Position numbers and translations under genes: made by a program. Positions 35,192 to 45,228 of a stretch of 64,000 bases of DNA are shown piece after piece. The stretch spans positions 816,357 to 880,356 of the forward strand of contig NZ_CP059564.1 of the NCBI RefSeq assembly GCF_014054525.1, in the 5' to 3' direction. Positions within the stretch are counted from its first letter, which is position 1. Every line of letters begins with the position of its first letter. Below the pieces are notes generated by a model, which searched no databases, was not told the DNA's origin, and worked only from the letters and a program-made list of their open reading frames with translations. This DNA is from Alysiella filiformis (lineage in GTDB: Bacteria > Pseudomonadota > Gammaproteobacteria > Burkholderiales > Neisseriaceae).

Positions 35192-36439
35192 TTAGCCATC
35201 AAATCGTTTGAAAATCAAAGTGCCATTGGTGCCACCAAAACCAAACGAATTGGACGCAACCGCATTGATGTTTGCCTTACGCGCTTGATTGGCGCAATAA
35301 TCCAAATCACAACCCGCATCAAAATCCTGATTAAACAAATTGATGGTGGGTGGCGCAATTTGGTCGCGGATTGCCAACACACTGTACACCGCTTCCACAC
35401 CACCTGCTGCGCCCAACAAATGCCCCGTCATGGATTTGGTGGAGCTGACCAACAATTTTTTCGCGTGGTCGCCAAACACCGCTTTCATCGCATTGGTTTC
35501 ATTCGCATCGCCCAATGGCGTAGAAGTGCCATGTGCGTTCACATAATCAATCGCCTCAACAGGCAAACCACTGTTTTGAATGGCGCGTGATAATGCCAAA
35601 GCAGGACCCTCGGCATTGGGCGCAGTAATGTGATACGCATCGGAGCTTGCGCCAAATCCCACCAATTCCGCATAAATTTTTGCGCCGCGTTTTTTGGCGT
35701 GTTCCAATTCTTCCAACACCAACACACCAGCACCTTCGCCCATCACAAAGCCATCGCGGTCTTTGTCCCAAGGGCGCGATGCGGTGGTGGGGTCATCGTT
35801 GCGCGTGGACAGGGCTTTCATTGCCGCAAAACCGCCCACACCCAAAGTGCAAACCGCACTTTCAGCACCGCCAGCAATCATCACGTCCACATCGCCATAT
35901 TGAATCAGGCGAGCCGACTCGCCAATCGCGTGTGTGCCAGAGGCACATGCCGATACGATGCCATAATTGTGTCCGCGATAGCCCTTTAAAATGGTAACGT
36001 GTCCTGAAATCAAGTTAATCAGGCTGCCAGGTATGAAAAATGGGTTGATTTTGCGACCGCCATTTGCCACCACATGACGCGCCGTTTCCTCAATTAAAGG
36101 CAAACCGCCAATGCCCGAGCCAATGTTCACGCCCACACGGTCTTTGTCCAATTCGGTGAATGCGTCTAATTGGGCATCGTTAATGGCTTGCAATGCGCCA
36201 GCTATGCCATAATGAATGAATGCGTCCATGCGGCGCGCTTCTTTGGCGGGCAGATATTGTGTAATATCAAAGTCTTTCACTTCGCCAGCAATGTGGCAGG
36301 GCAAATCCGATGCGTCAAATTTGGTGATGGTGCCAATGCCGCTTTTGCCCGCCAACAGGTTTTGCCACGCACTTTCTACATCGTTGCCAACGGGGGAAAT
36401 TTGCCCCAATCCTGTGATGACCACTCTTCTTTGATTCAT
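35192..36439 (-). CDS. fabF: Beta-ketoacyl-ACP synthase II
   Basis: Condensing enzyme of fatty-acid elongation. From MNQRRVVITGLG it has 415 residues. The catalytic Cys is in SACASGTHAIG (about residue 165) and the two His are in NAHGTSTPLGD and SMTGHLLGAAGG. The C-terminal SNSFGFGGTN glycine-rich segment is intact. It lies 110 bases downstream of acpP on the same strand, the usual acpP-fabF order. The upstream ATG at 36502 was rejected. Confidence 0.97.
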   Translation of the reverse strand: MNQRRVVITGLGQISPVGNDVESAWQNLLAGKSGIGTITKFDASDLPCHIAGEVKDFDITQYLPAKEARRMDAFIHYGIAGALQAINDAQLDAFTELDKDRVGVNIGSGIGGLPLIEETARHVVANGGRKINPFFIPGSLINLISGHVTILKGYRGHNYGIVSACASGTHAIGESARLIQYGDVDVMIAGGAESAVCTLGVGGFAAMKALSTRNDDPTTASRPWDKDRDGFVMGEGAGVLVLEELEHAKKRGAKIYAELVGFGASSDAYHITAPNAEGPALALSRAIQNSGLPVEAIDYVNAHGTSTPLGDANETNAMKAVFGDHAKKLLVSSTKSMTGHLLGAAGGVEAVYSVLAIRDQIAPPTINLFNQDFDAGCDLDYCANQARKANINAVASNSFGFGGTNGTLIFKRFDG

Positions 36440-36549
36440 GATATTCTCTTGATGTTTCAAACGAAAAAGCATTGTGATGAAAAAGCCCCCAATTGACAGC
36501 ATGAGCTGTTAATCAGAGGCTGTTTTGCATCTTTTAATGTGGCTTCGCC

Positions 36550-36783
36550 TTACGCTTGTTTGGCGTTGACATAATCAATGGCGGCTTGTACGGTGGTGAT
36601 TTTTTCCGCGTCTTCATCGGGGATTTCGCAACCGAAGGCTTCTTCCAAAGCCATAACCAATTCAACCGTGTCCAAAGAATCTGCGCCCAAATCATCTTGG
36701 AAAGATGATTCGTTTTTCACTTCTTCAATGGCAACGCCCAACTGTTCGGCAACGATGCTTTTCACTTGTTGTTCAATAGACAT
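36550..36783 (-). CDS. acpP: Acyl carrier protein
   Basis: The 77 residues are very acidic. The phosphopantetheine attachment Ser is in [16 protein letters not shown] (about residue 37). It carries growing acyl chains for FabF and others. A good ribosome site (AAGGAT) precedes the start. Confidence 0.97.
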   Translation of the reverse strand: MSIEQQVKSIVAEQLGVAIEEVKNESSFQDDLGADSLDTVELVMALEEAFGCEIPDEDAEKITTVQAAIDYVNAKQA

Positions 36784-36955
36784 GATGTATCCTTAAAAAA
36801 ATTTGGTGGGAAAATACAAAAATGGGCAAACCCCAATTTAGAGCTTGCATTCGCAAAATACAATACAGCGATTTTATCTGTTTTTTCGCCAATTTGGTAG
36901 CGATTGACGAAAAATATTGTTAAGAAACCGTTTTCAGGCTGCCTGAAAATGCTTT

Positions 36956-37225
36956 TTATGCTTGTGGCACATAGCCTTGCACTTGGTCTGCGCCTTCGCC
37001 AAAAAAGTAATTTTCCATTTGCTGTGCCAAATATTCGCGCGCGCGTGGGTCGGCAAGCGACAGGCGGTTTTCGTTAATCAACATGGTTTGGTGGCGCGTC
37101 CACGCTTCCCATGCTTCTTGTGAAACGTTGTCAAAAATGCGTTTGCCCAATTCGTTGGGCAGGGGTTGAAATTTCATTGCGGGGGCTTCTTTGCCCAGCT
37201 TGATGCAGTGAACCATGCGCGTCAT
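36956..37225 (-). CDS. yggX: Iron-trafficking/oxidative-damage protein YggX
   Basis: The 89 residues start [14 protein letters not shown] with the conserved Cys7, then [18 protein letters not shown] and [19 protein letters not shown]. This is the full YggX pattern. Thought to protect Fe-S clusters from oxidants. Monocistronic between acpP and a TPR-like gene. AAAAGGAATA precedes the start. Confidence 0.95.
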   Translation of the reverse strand: MTRMVHCIKLGKEAPAMKFQPLPNELGKRIFDNVSQEAWEAWTRHQTMLINENRLSLADPRAREYLAQQMENYFFGEGADQVQGYVPQA

Positions 37226-37293
37226 GGCATATTCCTTTTAAAATGAAATTGAAAATGCAATGGTAACAGTTTTTCAGGCTGCCTGAAAATCCT

Positions 37294-38196
37294 TTATTTG
37301 ACCAAAAAGCGGATAATCAACAGGGTAATCATGGCACCGCTCAACAGAAAACCGCCCACAATGGCAGCTTTGTGCCACACGGGAACGTCATCGTCTTCTT
37401 GCACCATCAATGGCATGTGTTCGGGCAAAATCATCATGTCGTCATCGCTTTCTATGGGCATGTGGGCGGCGGCGAGTTGGTTTTCCAGCCAATTTTCAAT
37501 GCTCTGATACTGCCGCGCAGGTTGGCTGGACGACAACACGCCTATCATGCTCAATCCGCGAATGCGCTGGTCGGCAATGGGGCTGCCCATGGTTTTGGCT
37601 TGTTGCAATTTTTGTTTGGCGACAAATTTTGCCACAATCGGGTTGTGCAAATATTGCGTGATGAGTTGGGGGATTTGCTCGGCGTTTTGAGCGAGCTTGG
37701 GGTGGGTTTTAACCCAATTTTGGGCGGCAATTTGCACATCGTTTTGCAACACATCGCTTGCCAGAGCAGGGGCAAACGCCAACATTTCGCCCAACAATCG
37801 CGCAGCGCGATAATCTTGGTGTTTCAAGGCAATGCGGGCGCATTCTACGGCTTTGGTGGGGTTTTGCGCGATGAATTTGCCCACCGCATAGGCGTATGCC
37901 AAATACAACATGGCGGTGGTGCTGCCTTGTTTGGCGGCTTGTTGCAAATAATTCAACAGCTTGCTTTTTTGTTCAGCCGAAAGTTCGGCTGCCTGAAACG
38001 CTTGGGCAACATTGGGTAAGGGTTTGGCTTTGGGGGTGTTTTTGGGGTCGTCAATGCCCCATTCGCCCAGCAGGGGGGCAAAATCCATCAAGCGTAATTG
38101 GGCGTATTTTTGGATTTCAAGTGAATGATGGGGTTCTTGTTTTTGGCGGATTTGCGTCATGCAATCCTGAATGGCTTGTTCGGTAATGGCGGTCAT
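37294..38196 (-). CDS. Sel1/TPR-like protein with C-terminal membrane anchor
   Basis: From MTAITEQAI it has 300 residues. Helical repeats around 75-130 (LLNYLQQAAKQGSTTAMLYLAYAYAVG, then NPTKAVECARIALK) resemble Sel1-type repeats. A hydrophilic acidic stretch (ESDDDMMILPEH) precedes one C-terminal helix (about 275-297, AAIVGGFLLSGAMITLLIIRF), so it is probably tail-anchored in the inner membrane facing the cytoplasm. No specific function recognised. It is divergent from the DegP-type gene. Confidence 0.65.
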   Translation of the reverse strand: MTAITEQAIQDCMTQIRQKQEPHHSLEIQKYAQLRLMDFAPLLGEWGIDDPKNTPKAKPLPNVAQAFQAAELSAEQKSKLLNYLQQAAKQGSTTAMLYLAYAYAVGKFIAQNPTKAVECARIALKHQDYRAARLLGEMLAFAPALASDVLQNDVQIAAQNWVKTHPKLAQNAEQIPQLITQYLHNPIVAKFVAKQKLQQAKTMGSPIADQRIRGLSMIGVLSSSQPARQYQSIENWLENQLAAAHMPIESDDDMMILPEHMPLMVQEDDDVPVWHKAAIVGGFLLSGAMITLLIIRFLVK

Positions 38197-38416
38197 AATC
38201 AAAATGGGAAGTCGGTGTTCTAAACCGCATTTTATACAAAAAAGGGGTGGGATAATACCCATTTGTGTTTCAGAACCTGTGTTCATCATCTTAATGGCTT
38301 GTTTTTATCGCCACTTCATGTGCCTTGGCAGGTTGAAAAATGCGTTTTCCCCCTTGAAAAATGCGTTTCAGGCAGCATTTTACAAGGCAAAATGCACGAT
38401 TTTTGTAAGGAATACA

Positions 38417-39907
38417 ATGAACAAATTTGCCCAAACCAGTTTGCTTATCGCCCTGTCTGCCGCTTTTGCGTTGAGTGCTTGCGATAAAAACGAAAAAAAT
38501 CCCCCCAAAACCGACCACAAAACCCCCACCCAAATCGCCAGCCAACCCGAAGGCGAGTTTGTGAAAAAAGTTGCGCCATCGCAAGCGGGCAATGTGGGCA
38601 TGCTGCTGCCCGATTTTGCCCAGTTGGTGTCGCAAGAAGGCAGCACCGTGGTCAATATTCAAGCCGTGAACGAGAAAAATCCACGCAGCAATGCCGACAA
38701 CGATTTGCCCAACGATGACCCATTCTTTGAATTTTTCAAACGCATCGTGCCAAACGCCCCCGATGTACCCGAATACGGCGAAGACAATGGCGACAATTTC
38801 GGTTCAGGCGTGATTATCAGCGCCGATGGCTACATTTTAACCAATGCCCATGTGATTAAAGGCTTCAACAAAACCAAAGTTACCCTCAACGACAAACGCG
38901 AATACGCCGCCAAAATCATCGGCACAGACGACAAAACCGACATCGCCTTGCTGAAAATTGATGCCAGCGATTTGCAATTTGCCAAAATCGGCAATCCCAG
39001 CGAATTGAAATCGGGCGAATGGGTGGCGGCAATTGGCGCACCATTTGGTTTTGACAACAGCGTAACCGCAGGCATCGTGTCCGCCAAAAACCGCAGCCTG
39101 CCCAATGAAAGCTACACACCATTCATTCAAACCGATGTGGCAATTAACCCTGGTAATTCAGGCGGACCCTTGTTCAATTTGGCAGGACAAGTGGTGGGCA
39201 TCAACTCACAAATTTACAGCCGCAGTGGTGGATTTATGGGCATTTCATTTGCCATTCCCATTGATGTGGCAATGAATGTTGCCGACCAACTGAAAAGCAC
39301 AGGCAAAGTACAGCGTGGTCAATTGGGCGTGATTATTCAAGAAGTGAGCTTTGATTTGGCAAAATCATTTGGTTTGGATAAACCAACAGGGGCTTTGATT
39401 TCCAAAGTCAATTCAGGCAGCCCTGCCGAAAAATCGGGTTTGCAAGTGGGCGACATCATTCGCGGCGTGAATGGCGAAGAAGTGCGTTCGTCCAACGATT
39501 TGCCCTTAAAAATTGGTTCAAGCGCACCAGGTAAAACCATTACCCTAAACATTTGGCGCAAAGGACAAAAAATGGACGTGGAAGTGACCCTAGGCGCACA
39601 ATCCGATGGCAGCAATATTGTGAAAGACGAGCAAAACACCCAAACCATCACAGGAGAAGGGGTGTTTGAATCGCCCAATACAGGTTTGGTGTTGGCATCG
39701 GGCGGCGATTATTTGGTGGTGCAAAACGCCACAGGCATTGCCGCCAGCGCAGGTTTGCGCCGTGGCGACATCATTCGAGAAGTGGCAGGCATGCCCGTGC
39801 GCGACCAAACCAGCTTTACCGAAGCCTTGGGCAAAGGTGGCAAGCACATTCCCATTTTGGTGCAACGCGGCAGCAATACGATTTTTATGGCTTTGGTTTT
39901 GCCTTAA
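38417..39907 (+). CDS. DegP/HtrA-type periplasmic serine protease
   Basis: Periplasmic protease and chaperone of 496 residues. Signal with lipobox LSAC (Cys22), suggesting a lipid-anchored MucD-like form. The catalytic triad is His in ILTNAHVIKG, Asp in DDKTDIALLKI and Ser in NPGNSGGPLFN. Two PDZ domains follow (about 275-375 and 400-496; LRRGDIIREVAGMPV in the second). Start at 38417 has GTAAGGA before it; the ORF could begin at 38171 but that part is not conserved-looking. Ends with a family A stem as terminator. Confidence 0.93.
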   Translation: MNKFAQTSLLIALSAAFALSACDKNEKNPPKTDHKTPTQIASQPEGEFVKKVAPSQAGNVGMLLPDFAQLVSQEGSTVVNIQAVNEKNPRSNADNDLPNDDPFFEFFKRIVPNAPDVPEYGEDNGDNFGSGVIISADGYILTNAHVIKGFNKTKVTLNDKREYAAKIIGTDDKTDIALLKIDASDLQFAKIGNPSELKSGEWVAAIGAPFGFDNSVTAGIVSAKNRSLPNESYTPFIQTDVAINPGNSGGPLFNLAGQVVGINSQIYSRSGGFMGISFAIPIDVAMNVADQLKSTGKVQRGQLGVIIQEVSFDLAKSFGLDKPTGALISKVNSGSPAEKSGLQVGDIIRGVNGEEVRSSNDLPLKIGSSAPGKTITLNIWRKGQKMDVEVTLGAQSDGSNIVKDEQNTQTITGEGVFESPNTGLVLASGGDYLVVQNATGIAASAGLRRGDIIREVAGMPVRDQTSFTEALGKGGKHIPILVQRGSNTIFMALVLP

Positions 39908-39944
39908 ACATGCGAATGTGTCATTTTTATAAAACTTGATTTGT

Positions 39945-39970
39945 GGGGCGGATTTCATATCCGCCTTTTT
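39945..39970 (+). terminator. Terminator of the DegP-type gene
   Basis: GGCGGATTTCATATCCGCC is followed by six T. It is the family A palindrome used as a terminator. Confidence 0.88.
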
Positions 39971-40133
39971 TGCGGAAAATCAATCAAAAATGGGATTTGA
40001 CGAGTGCGATAAGTGGCACCAAAAATGGCTGAATGGCATGACTACCCAGTCGCCAAGTTCAGGGTGTTGGGTGGACGGTCTTAAAATTATCCAGTAAAAT
40101 CATAGTCAAATTGCTCACAAAAAGGACATGAAA

Positions 40134-40400
40134 ATGAGTGCAACTTTAAATTTGGTTTTACCCGACAATATCAACCAAAAACTTGAACATATTGTTGCAA
40201 AACACGGTACAAACAAAGCCGATTTCATTATTGAATTGCTCACTCATCAATTTTTTGACACAGAAGAAGCAGATTATGATGCTTGGTTTCGGGAAAAAGT
40301 AGAGGCTGCTTTACACAGTACCAAACCTGCTATCCCACATGATGAAGTGGTGGCGCGTGTGCGTCATAAATTGGCTGCAAGAGTGCAAAATGCTGGTTAA
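40134..40400 (+). CDS. Ribbon-helix-helix antitoxin (ParD/RelB-like)
   Basis: The 88 residues start with a DNA-binding segment, ATLNLVLPDNINQKLEHIVAKHGTNKADFI. An acidic linker and a C-terminal helix (EVVARVRHKLAARVQ) that would grip the toxin follow. ATG 40134 is favoured over 40128 because AAAGGA ends seven bases before it. It overlaps the toxin start by 11 bases, typical of such pairs, and would bind its own promoter. Confidence 0.85.
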   Translation: MSATLNLVLPDNINQKLEHIVAKHGTNKADFIIELLTHQFFDTEEADYDAWFREKVEAALHSTKPAIPHDEVVARVRHKLAARVQNAG

Positions 40401-40662
40401 TTGGTCTGATGAAGCCAATGCCGATTTAAACGAAATTGTGGATTTTATTTGTTTGGATAATCCATTGGCAGCCATTGATTTATCTGAACTTTTATTTGAG
40501 ACGGCTGAAAAAATCGGTAATATGCCCTACATGGGTAAAAATGGCAGAGTAAGTGGTACACGCGAATTTGTCGCCCACCCAAAATACGTCTTGGTTTATC
40601 AAGTGCAATTGAACGAAATCTTGATTTTGCGTGTTTTGCATACCAGCAGAAAATACCCCTAA
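40390..40662 (+). CDS. ParE/RelE-superfamily toxin
   Basis: The 90 residues from MLVNWSDEANADLNEIVDFI carry the ParE-type pattern: DNPLAAIDLSELLFETAEKI, MPYMGKNGRVSGTREFVAHP, YVLVYQV and final RVLHTSRKYP. ParE members poison gyrase while RelE members cleave mRNA; the TREFVAHP and LRVLHTSR blocks fit ParE better. Translationally coupled to the antitoxin. Confidence 0.88.
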   Translation: MLVNWSDEANADLNEIVDFICLDNPLAAIDLSELLFETAEKIGNMPYMGKNGRVSGTREFVAHPKYVLVYQVQLNEILILRVLHTSRKYP

Positions 40663-40676
40663 ATTTCATTTTACAC

Positions 40677-40710
40677 AAAGCCCAAAATCCCAACGATTTA
40701 GGGCTTTTTT
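40677..40710 (+). terminator. Toxin-antitoxin operon terminator
   Basis: AAAGCCCAAAATC pairs with GATTTAGGGCTTT (one bulge or mismatch), followed by a T run. Confidence 0.85.
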
Positions 40711-40762
40711 GTTTATCAAAAGGGATACAAATTTGGTACAGTTTCCAATTCCCAAAAAGCCG

Positions 40763-40790
40763 AAAACCACCTAAACGATTGTTTAGGTGG
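40763..40790 (-). terminator. tRNA-Asn terminator
   Basis: CCACCTAAAC and GTTTAGGTGG form a 10-bp stem. Read on the minus strand it follows the tRNA 3' end closely and is followed by TTTTCGGCTTTTT. Confidence 0.85.
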
Positions 40791-40798
40791 CTTAAATC

Positions 40799-40874
40799 TG
40801 GCTCCCCGAGCTGGGCTCGAACCAGCGACCTGCGGATTAACAGTCCGTCGCTCTACCGACTGAGCTATCAGGGA
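40799..40874 (-). tRNA. tRNA-Asn (anticodon GTT)
   Basis: On the minus strand the 76 bases start TCCCTGATAGCTCAGTCGG and end with an encoded CCA. The acceptor stem TCCCTGA/TCGGGGA pairs with one T-G. The anticodon loop reads CTGTTAA, so the anticodon is GTT. The T-arm GGTTCGAGCCC is standard. Confidence 0.98.
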
Positions 40875-40963
40875 ATTGAAGATTCGTATTATACGGATTT
40901 TTGAAAATCTGTCAAACGCGATGTGCGTTTCATTTTTCAGTGTATTGTTTTTTAAAAGAATAT

Positions 40964-41614
40964 TTATCCGCGAACATAGGGGTTGTGCTGTTTTTCATGC
41001 CCAATGGTGGTGGGGTCGCGGTGTCCTGCGATGACCAGCACGTCATCGGGTAGGGTGTAGAGCTTGGTTTTGATGCCGTGCAACAAATCTTCGGTGCTGC
41101 TGCGTGGAAAATCGGTGCGTCCTACGCTTTCTTTAAACAGCACATCGCCGCCTATCAGCAATTTTTCGCTGGCACAATAAAATACGATGTGTCCAGGGGT
41201 GTGTCCTGGTATGTGCATGATGTCAAAAACGTATTTGCCCAAATGCACTTGTTCGCCTTCGTTCAGCCAGCGTGTGGGCAGAAAACTGGGCGAAAATTCA
41301 AAGCCTTGTGGTGCGTATTCGCGTGTTTTGTTGGGCAAATCTTCCAATAAAAACAGGTCTTCTTCGTGTGGTCCGATAACGGGGACGTTGTTGCTCAATT
41401 CGCGCATTTTGACCACGCCACCAACGTGGTCTAGGTGTCCGTGCGTGAGCCAAATTTCTTTTAATTTTAAGCCTTTGTCTTGCACCAGTTGCCACAGGTA
41501 TTCGGCTTCGCCGCCTGTGTCGGTAAGCACGGCTTCGTGGGTTTCATCGTCCCACAGTAGGGTGCAGTTTTGGGCGTAGGGGGTAACGGGAATGATTTGG
41601 ATATTCAATGCCAT
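40964..41614 (-). CDS. Metallo-beta-lactamase-fold hydrolase (YcbL/GloB-like)
   Basis: The 216 residues carry metal ligands in THGHLDHVGG (about 59-68), HIPGHTPGHIVF, GGDVLF and a final VIAGHRDPTTIGHEK. The pattern matches the glyoxalase II-like YcbL group. Probably a thioester hydrolase; the natural substrate is unknown. Single gene between tRNA-Asn and a repeat-rich gap. Confidence 0.88.
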   Translation of the reverse strand: MALNIQIIPVTPYAQNCTLLWDDETHEAVLTDTGGEAEYLWQLVQDKGLKLKEIWLTHGHLDHVGGVVKMRELSNNVPVIGPHEEDLFLLEDLPNKTREYAPQGFEFSPSFLPTRWLNEGEQVHLGKYVFDIMHIPGHTPGHIVFYCASEKLLIGGDVLFKESVGRTDFPRSSTEDLLHGIKTKLYTLPDDVLVIAGHRDPTTIGHEKQHNPYVRG

Positions 41615-41721
41615 GGTTTTGCTTTCTTGGTTGTTTGGCGCGTGAATATAGCCGATTGTGGGGGCGAAAACAAGTTTTCAGTATTTCATTTGGTGCAAGG
41701 TTGGGCTGAATGCTCACGACA

Positions 41722-41929
41722 CAAAATGGGTTTTGCTTTCGGCGACTTACTTTATTTTAAAAAGTAAGCGAAATCAACCAAAAAATAAGGGTTATTTTCA
41801 TTTTATTCAATGGTTTAATCTTTTCAGGCTGCCTGAAATGTTTTTTGGAAAATAAACCGTTCAGCTTGAATGTATTTGGTTTACTTTTTTTTAAAAGTAA
41901 GTCGCCGAAGGCAAAAAACCTTTTTGTGG
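41722..41929. repeat. Inverted pair of family C repeats
   Basis: Left copy 41722..41775 (GGTTTTGCTTTCGGCGACTT) and right copy 41872..41929 (AAGTCGCCGAAGGCAAAAA) point toward each other with about 95 bases and a DUS between. The 41615..41953 gap holds nothing else. Confidence 0.75.
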
Positions 41930-41953
41930 GGTAGTGAGAGGCTGCCTGAAACT

Positions 41954-43624
41954 TTAAAACAACCCTGAAATCACGCCATTTTCGTCCACATCAATTTTTT
42001 CGGCGGCGGGTACTTTGGGTAAACCTGGCATTTTCATCATGTTGCCACACAATGCCACGATGAAACCTGCGCCTGCCGATACGGTCATGCCGCGAACGTG
42101 TAGGGTGAAATCGCTGGGGCAGCCCAATAAATTGGCGTCATCGCTCAATGAATATTGTGTTTTTGCCATGCAAATGGGCAGTTTGTCCAAGCCCAAACGC
42201 GCCAAATTTGCCATTTCTGCTTGGGCTTCGGCGGCAAATTCCACTTTGGCTGCGCCGTAAATTTGGGTGGCGATGGCGGTGATTTTGTCGGCAATGGGCA
42301 AATTCACATCGTAGGCGAATTTGAATTTTGGGGTATGGGTTTCAATGGCTTGTACGACTTTTTCGGCTAAATCCACGCCGCCTGTGCCGCCTTTTTCCCA
42401 TACTTGGGTTAAGGCGCATTGTGCGCCAATTTGTGTGCAGGCTGCCTGAATTGCTGCCAATTCGTTTTCGCTGTCGGACACAAATTGGTTCAACGCCACC
42501 ACCACGGGCAAACCAAACACGTTTTGCAAATTATTGATGTGTTTCAATAAATTGGGTAAACCGCGTTGCACCGCGTCCACGTTTTCCGCATTCAAATCGG
42601 CTTTTGCCACGCCACCGTTGTATTTGAGGGCGCGGACGGTCGCCACCACCACCGCGCAATCGGGCTGAATGTCTGCCAATCGGCATTTGATGTCGCAAAA
42701 TTTTTCTGCGCCCAAGTCTGCGCCAAATCCTGCTTCGGTTACGGTGTAGTCGCTCAAATGCCGCGCCACTTGGGTTGCCAGCACCGAGTTGCAACCGTGC
42801 GCAATGTTGGCGAAAGGTCCACCGTGAACCAGCGCGGGGCTGCCTGCCAAGGTTTGCACCAAATTGGGTTTGAGCGCGTCTTTTAAAAGGGCGGTCATTG
42901 CGCCGTGGGCGTTCAAATCTCGGGCGTAAATCGGGCTGCCTGAAACGCTGTATGCCACCAAAATGTTGCCCAAACGCTGTTTCAAATCCACCAAATCTTT
43001 TGCCAAACAGAAAATTGCCATCACTTCGCTGGCAACGGTGATGTCAAAACCATCTGGGCGCATCACGCCATCGGTGGGTTTGCCCAAGCCATTGATGATG
43101 TTGCGTAATTGTCGGTCGTTCATGTCCACCACGCGCCGCCACAACACGCGTTTGGGGTCAATTTGCAGCGCGTTGCCTTGGTAGATGTGGTTGTCCAACA
43201 TGGCAGCGAGCAAATTGTTTGCCGCGCTGATGGCGTGAAAATCGCCTGTAAAATGCAAATTGATGTCTTCCATTGGCACGACTTGCGCGTAGCCGCCACC
43301 TGCCGCGCCGCCTTTTACGCCAAACACGGGCCCGAGCGAAGGCTCACGCATGGCAACCATCGCGTTTTTGCCGATGTGGTTGAGCGCGTCTGTTAAGCCG
43401 ATGGTAACGGTGGTTTTGCCTTCGCCTGCGGGGGTGGGGTTGATGGCGGTAACCAAAATGAGTTTGCCGCGTTTTGCAGGCAGCCTGAATGCGTCTTGCG
43501 GATTGATTTTGGCTTTGTATTTGCCATAATGTTCCAACTGTTCGGCTTGCAAACCGATTTGGGCGGCAATGTGATTGATGTGTTGCAGTTTGGCTGCTTG
43601 GGCGATTTGAACGTCTGTTTGCAT
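41954..43624 (-). CDS. fhs: Formate-tetrahydrofolate ligase
   Basis: ATP-dependent synthesis of 10-formyl-THF. The 556 residues have the P-loop [14 protein letters not shown] (about 67-80), [36 protein letters not shown] in segments, and the [15 protein letters not shown]-type segment ([14 protein letters not shown]). Length and order are normal. A DUS is written into the N-terminal part (FRLPA) and another near VSGSP. Monocistronic upstream of cysS in reading order. Confidence 0.96.
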   Translation of the reverse strand: MQTDVQIAQAAKLQHINHIAAQIGLQAEQLEHYGKYKAKINPQDAFRLPAKRGKLILVTAINPTPAGEGKTTVTIGLTDALNHIGKNAMVAMREPSLGPVFGVKGGAAGGGYAQVVPMEDINLHFTGDFHAISAANNLLAAMLDNHIYQGNALQIDPKRVLWRRVVDMNDRQLRNIINGLGKPTDGVMRPDGFDITVASEVMAIFCLAKDLVDLKQRLGNILVAYSVSGSPIYARDLNAHGAMTALLKDALKPNLVQTLAGSPALVHGGPFANIAHGCNSVLATQVARHLSDYTVTEAGFGADLGAEKFCDIKCRLADIQPDCAVVVATVRALKYNGGVAKADLNAENVDAVQRGLPNLLKHINNLQNVFGLPVVVALNQFVSDSENELAAIQAACTQIGAQCALTQVWEKGGTGGVDLAEKVVQAIETHTPKFKFAYDVNLPIADKITAIATQIYGAAKVEFAAEAQAEMANLARLGLDKLPICMAKTQYSLSDDANLLGCPSDFTLHVRGMTVSAGAGFIVALCGNMMKMPGLPKVPAAEKIDVDENGVISGLF

Positions 43625-43792
43625 GATATTTCCTTTATATTATCAAATAGATGGTCGTATTTGTTGGATTGAAAAACGCAATTTTGCTGCCTGAAACGTT
43701 TTGAAAGCAGAAACCGCAAAAAGTCAGTTCAACTTTCATTTTGTCGTGTAGCAAAAAGGCAGCCTGAAAACATTCAAGCTGCCTGAAAAAAC

Positions 43793-45202
43793 TTATCCGC
43801 GCGTCCAAGTTGTGCCATCGGCACCATCGCGCACCGTGATTTTGTGTTCTGCCAAAATATCGCGGATTCGGTCGGATTCTGCCCAGTTTTTCGTTTCGCG
43901 GGCAATTTTGCGCTGTGCAATCAAATCGTTGATTTCATCGGCAGACAAACCCGCCTCGCTGCCACCGCTTTGCAAAAACGCCTGCGGATTGTCTTGCAAC
44001 AAACCCAACACACCGCCCAAGGCTTTCAGGCAGCCTGAAAGTTCAGCCGATTGATTTTTATTGATTTCATTTGCCAATTCAAACAAAACCGCCATGGCTT
44101 CTGCCGTGCCGAAATCATCGTCCATTGCCGCAAAAAATTTGCGCGTGTAATCATTGGCATTTTCCGACAAATCAAAAGCAGCAGGCGCAACCAAATTCAA
44201 AGTGTTGTACAAACGCGAGAGCGAATTTTTCGCATCGTCCAAATGCGCGTCTGAATAATTCAAAGGGCTGCGATAGTGGGCGCGGAGTATGAAAAAGCGC
44301 ACCACTTCGGGGGCGTATTTTTTCAACACATCGCGGATTGTGAAAAAATTGCCCAGCGATTTGGACATTTTTTCATTGTCCACGCGAATAAAACCGTTGT
44401 GCAACCAATACTTAACGTGGCTTTCAATTTCCTTTTGGTCGTGCTGGTGTCCGCAAGATGTGCCGTGTGCGCCACAGCTTTGCGCGATTTCATTTTCGTG
44501 ATGTGGAAATTGCAAATCCGCGCCACCACCGTGAATGTCAAAGGTTTTGCCAAAAATATTGTCGCCCATCGCAGAACATTCAATGTGCCAACCGGGTCTG
44601 CCAGCACCCCAAGGGCTGTCCCAATGCGGTTCTTCGGGTTTGGCGGCTTTCCACAATACGAAATCCAAAGGGTCGCGTTTGAAGCCGTCCACTTCCACCC
44701 GTTCGCCCGCGCGCAAATCGTCCAAACTTTTGCCCGATAATTGCCCATAAGCCGCGAATTCGCGCACCGCATAATACACATCGCCATTGGCGGCAGGGTA
44801 GGCTTTGCCATTGGCAATGAGTTGTTCAATCATTTCAATCATTTGGGCGATGTGTTCGGTGGCTTTGGGTTCCACATCGGGGCGTTGCACACCCAGCGCG
44901 TCCGAGTCTTCGTTCATCGCTTGAATGAATTGGGCGGTCAATTCTTGAATGGAAATGCCGCGTTCATTGGCGCGCGCGATGATTTTATCGTCAATATCGG
45001 TAATATTGCGCACATAAGTGAGCGGATAACCGCGCTGGCGCAACCAACGCGCAATCATGTCAAACACCACCAGCACACGCGCGTGTCCCAAATGGCAATA
45101 ATCGTAAACCGTCATGCCGCAAACGTACATGCGGACGTTTTTGGGGTTCAGTGGTTCAAATTTTTCTTTTTGGCGCGTTAAAGTATTGTATAAATGGAGC
45201 AT
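43793..45202 (-). CDS. cysS: Cysteinyl-tRNA synthetase
   Basis: The 469 residues carry the HIGH-type motif [10 protein letters not shown] near 34-43, zinc ligands including Cys28 (CGMTVYD) and the ECSAMG segment, and the KMSKS motif [11 protein letters not shown] near 268. The region [23 protein letters not shown] carries an insertion rich in His and Cys ([13 protein letters not shown]), longer than in many homologues. A DUS near 44026 encodes the peptide LSGCLKA in the C-terminal domain. Confidence 0.97.
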   Translation of the reverse strand: MLHLYNTLTRQKEKFEPLNPKNVRMYVCGMTVYDYCHLGHARVLVVFDMIARWLRQRGYPLTYVRNITDIDDKIIARANERGISIQELTAQFIQAMNEDSDALGVQRPDVEPKATEHIAQMIEMIEQLIANGKAYPAANGDVYYAVREFAAYGQLSGKSLDDLRAGERVEVDGFKRDPLDFVLWKAAKPEEPHWDSPWGAGRPGWHIECSAMGDNIFGKTFDIHGGGADLQFPHHENEIAQSCGAHGTSCGHQHDQKEIESHVKYWLHNGFIRVDNEKMSKSLGNFFTIRDVLKKYAPEVVRFFILRAHYRSPLNYSDAHLDDAKNSLSRLYNTLNLVAPAAFDLSENANDYTRKFFAAMDDDFGTAEAMAVLFELANEINKNQSAELSGCLKALGGVLGLLQDNPQAFLQSGGSEAGLSADEINDLIAQRKIARETKNWAESDRIRDILAEHKITVRDGADGTTWTRG

Positions 45203-45228
45203 AATTCAATCTCAAGATAATAAATTGG

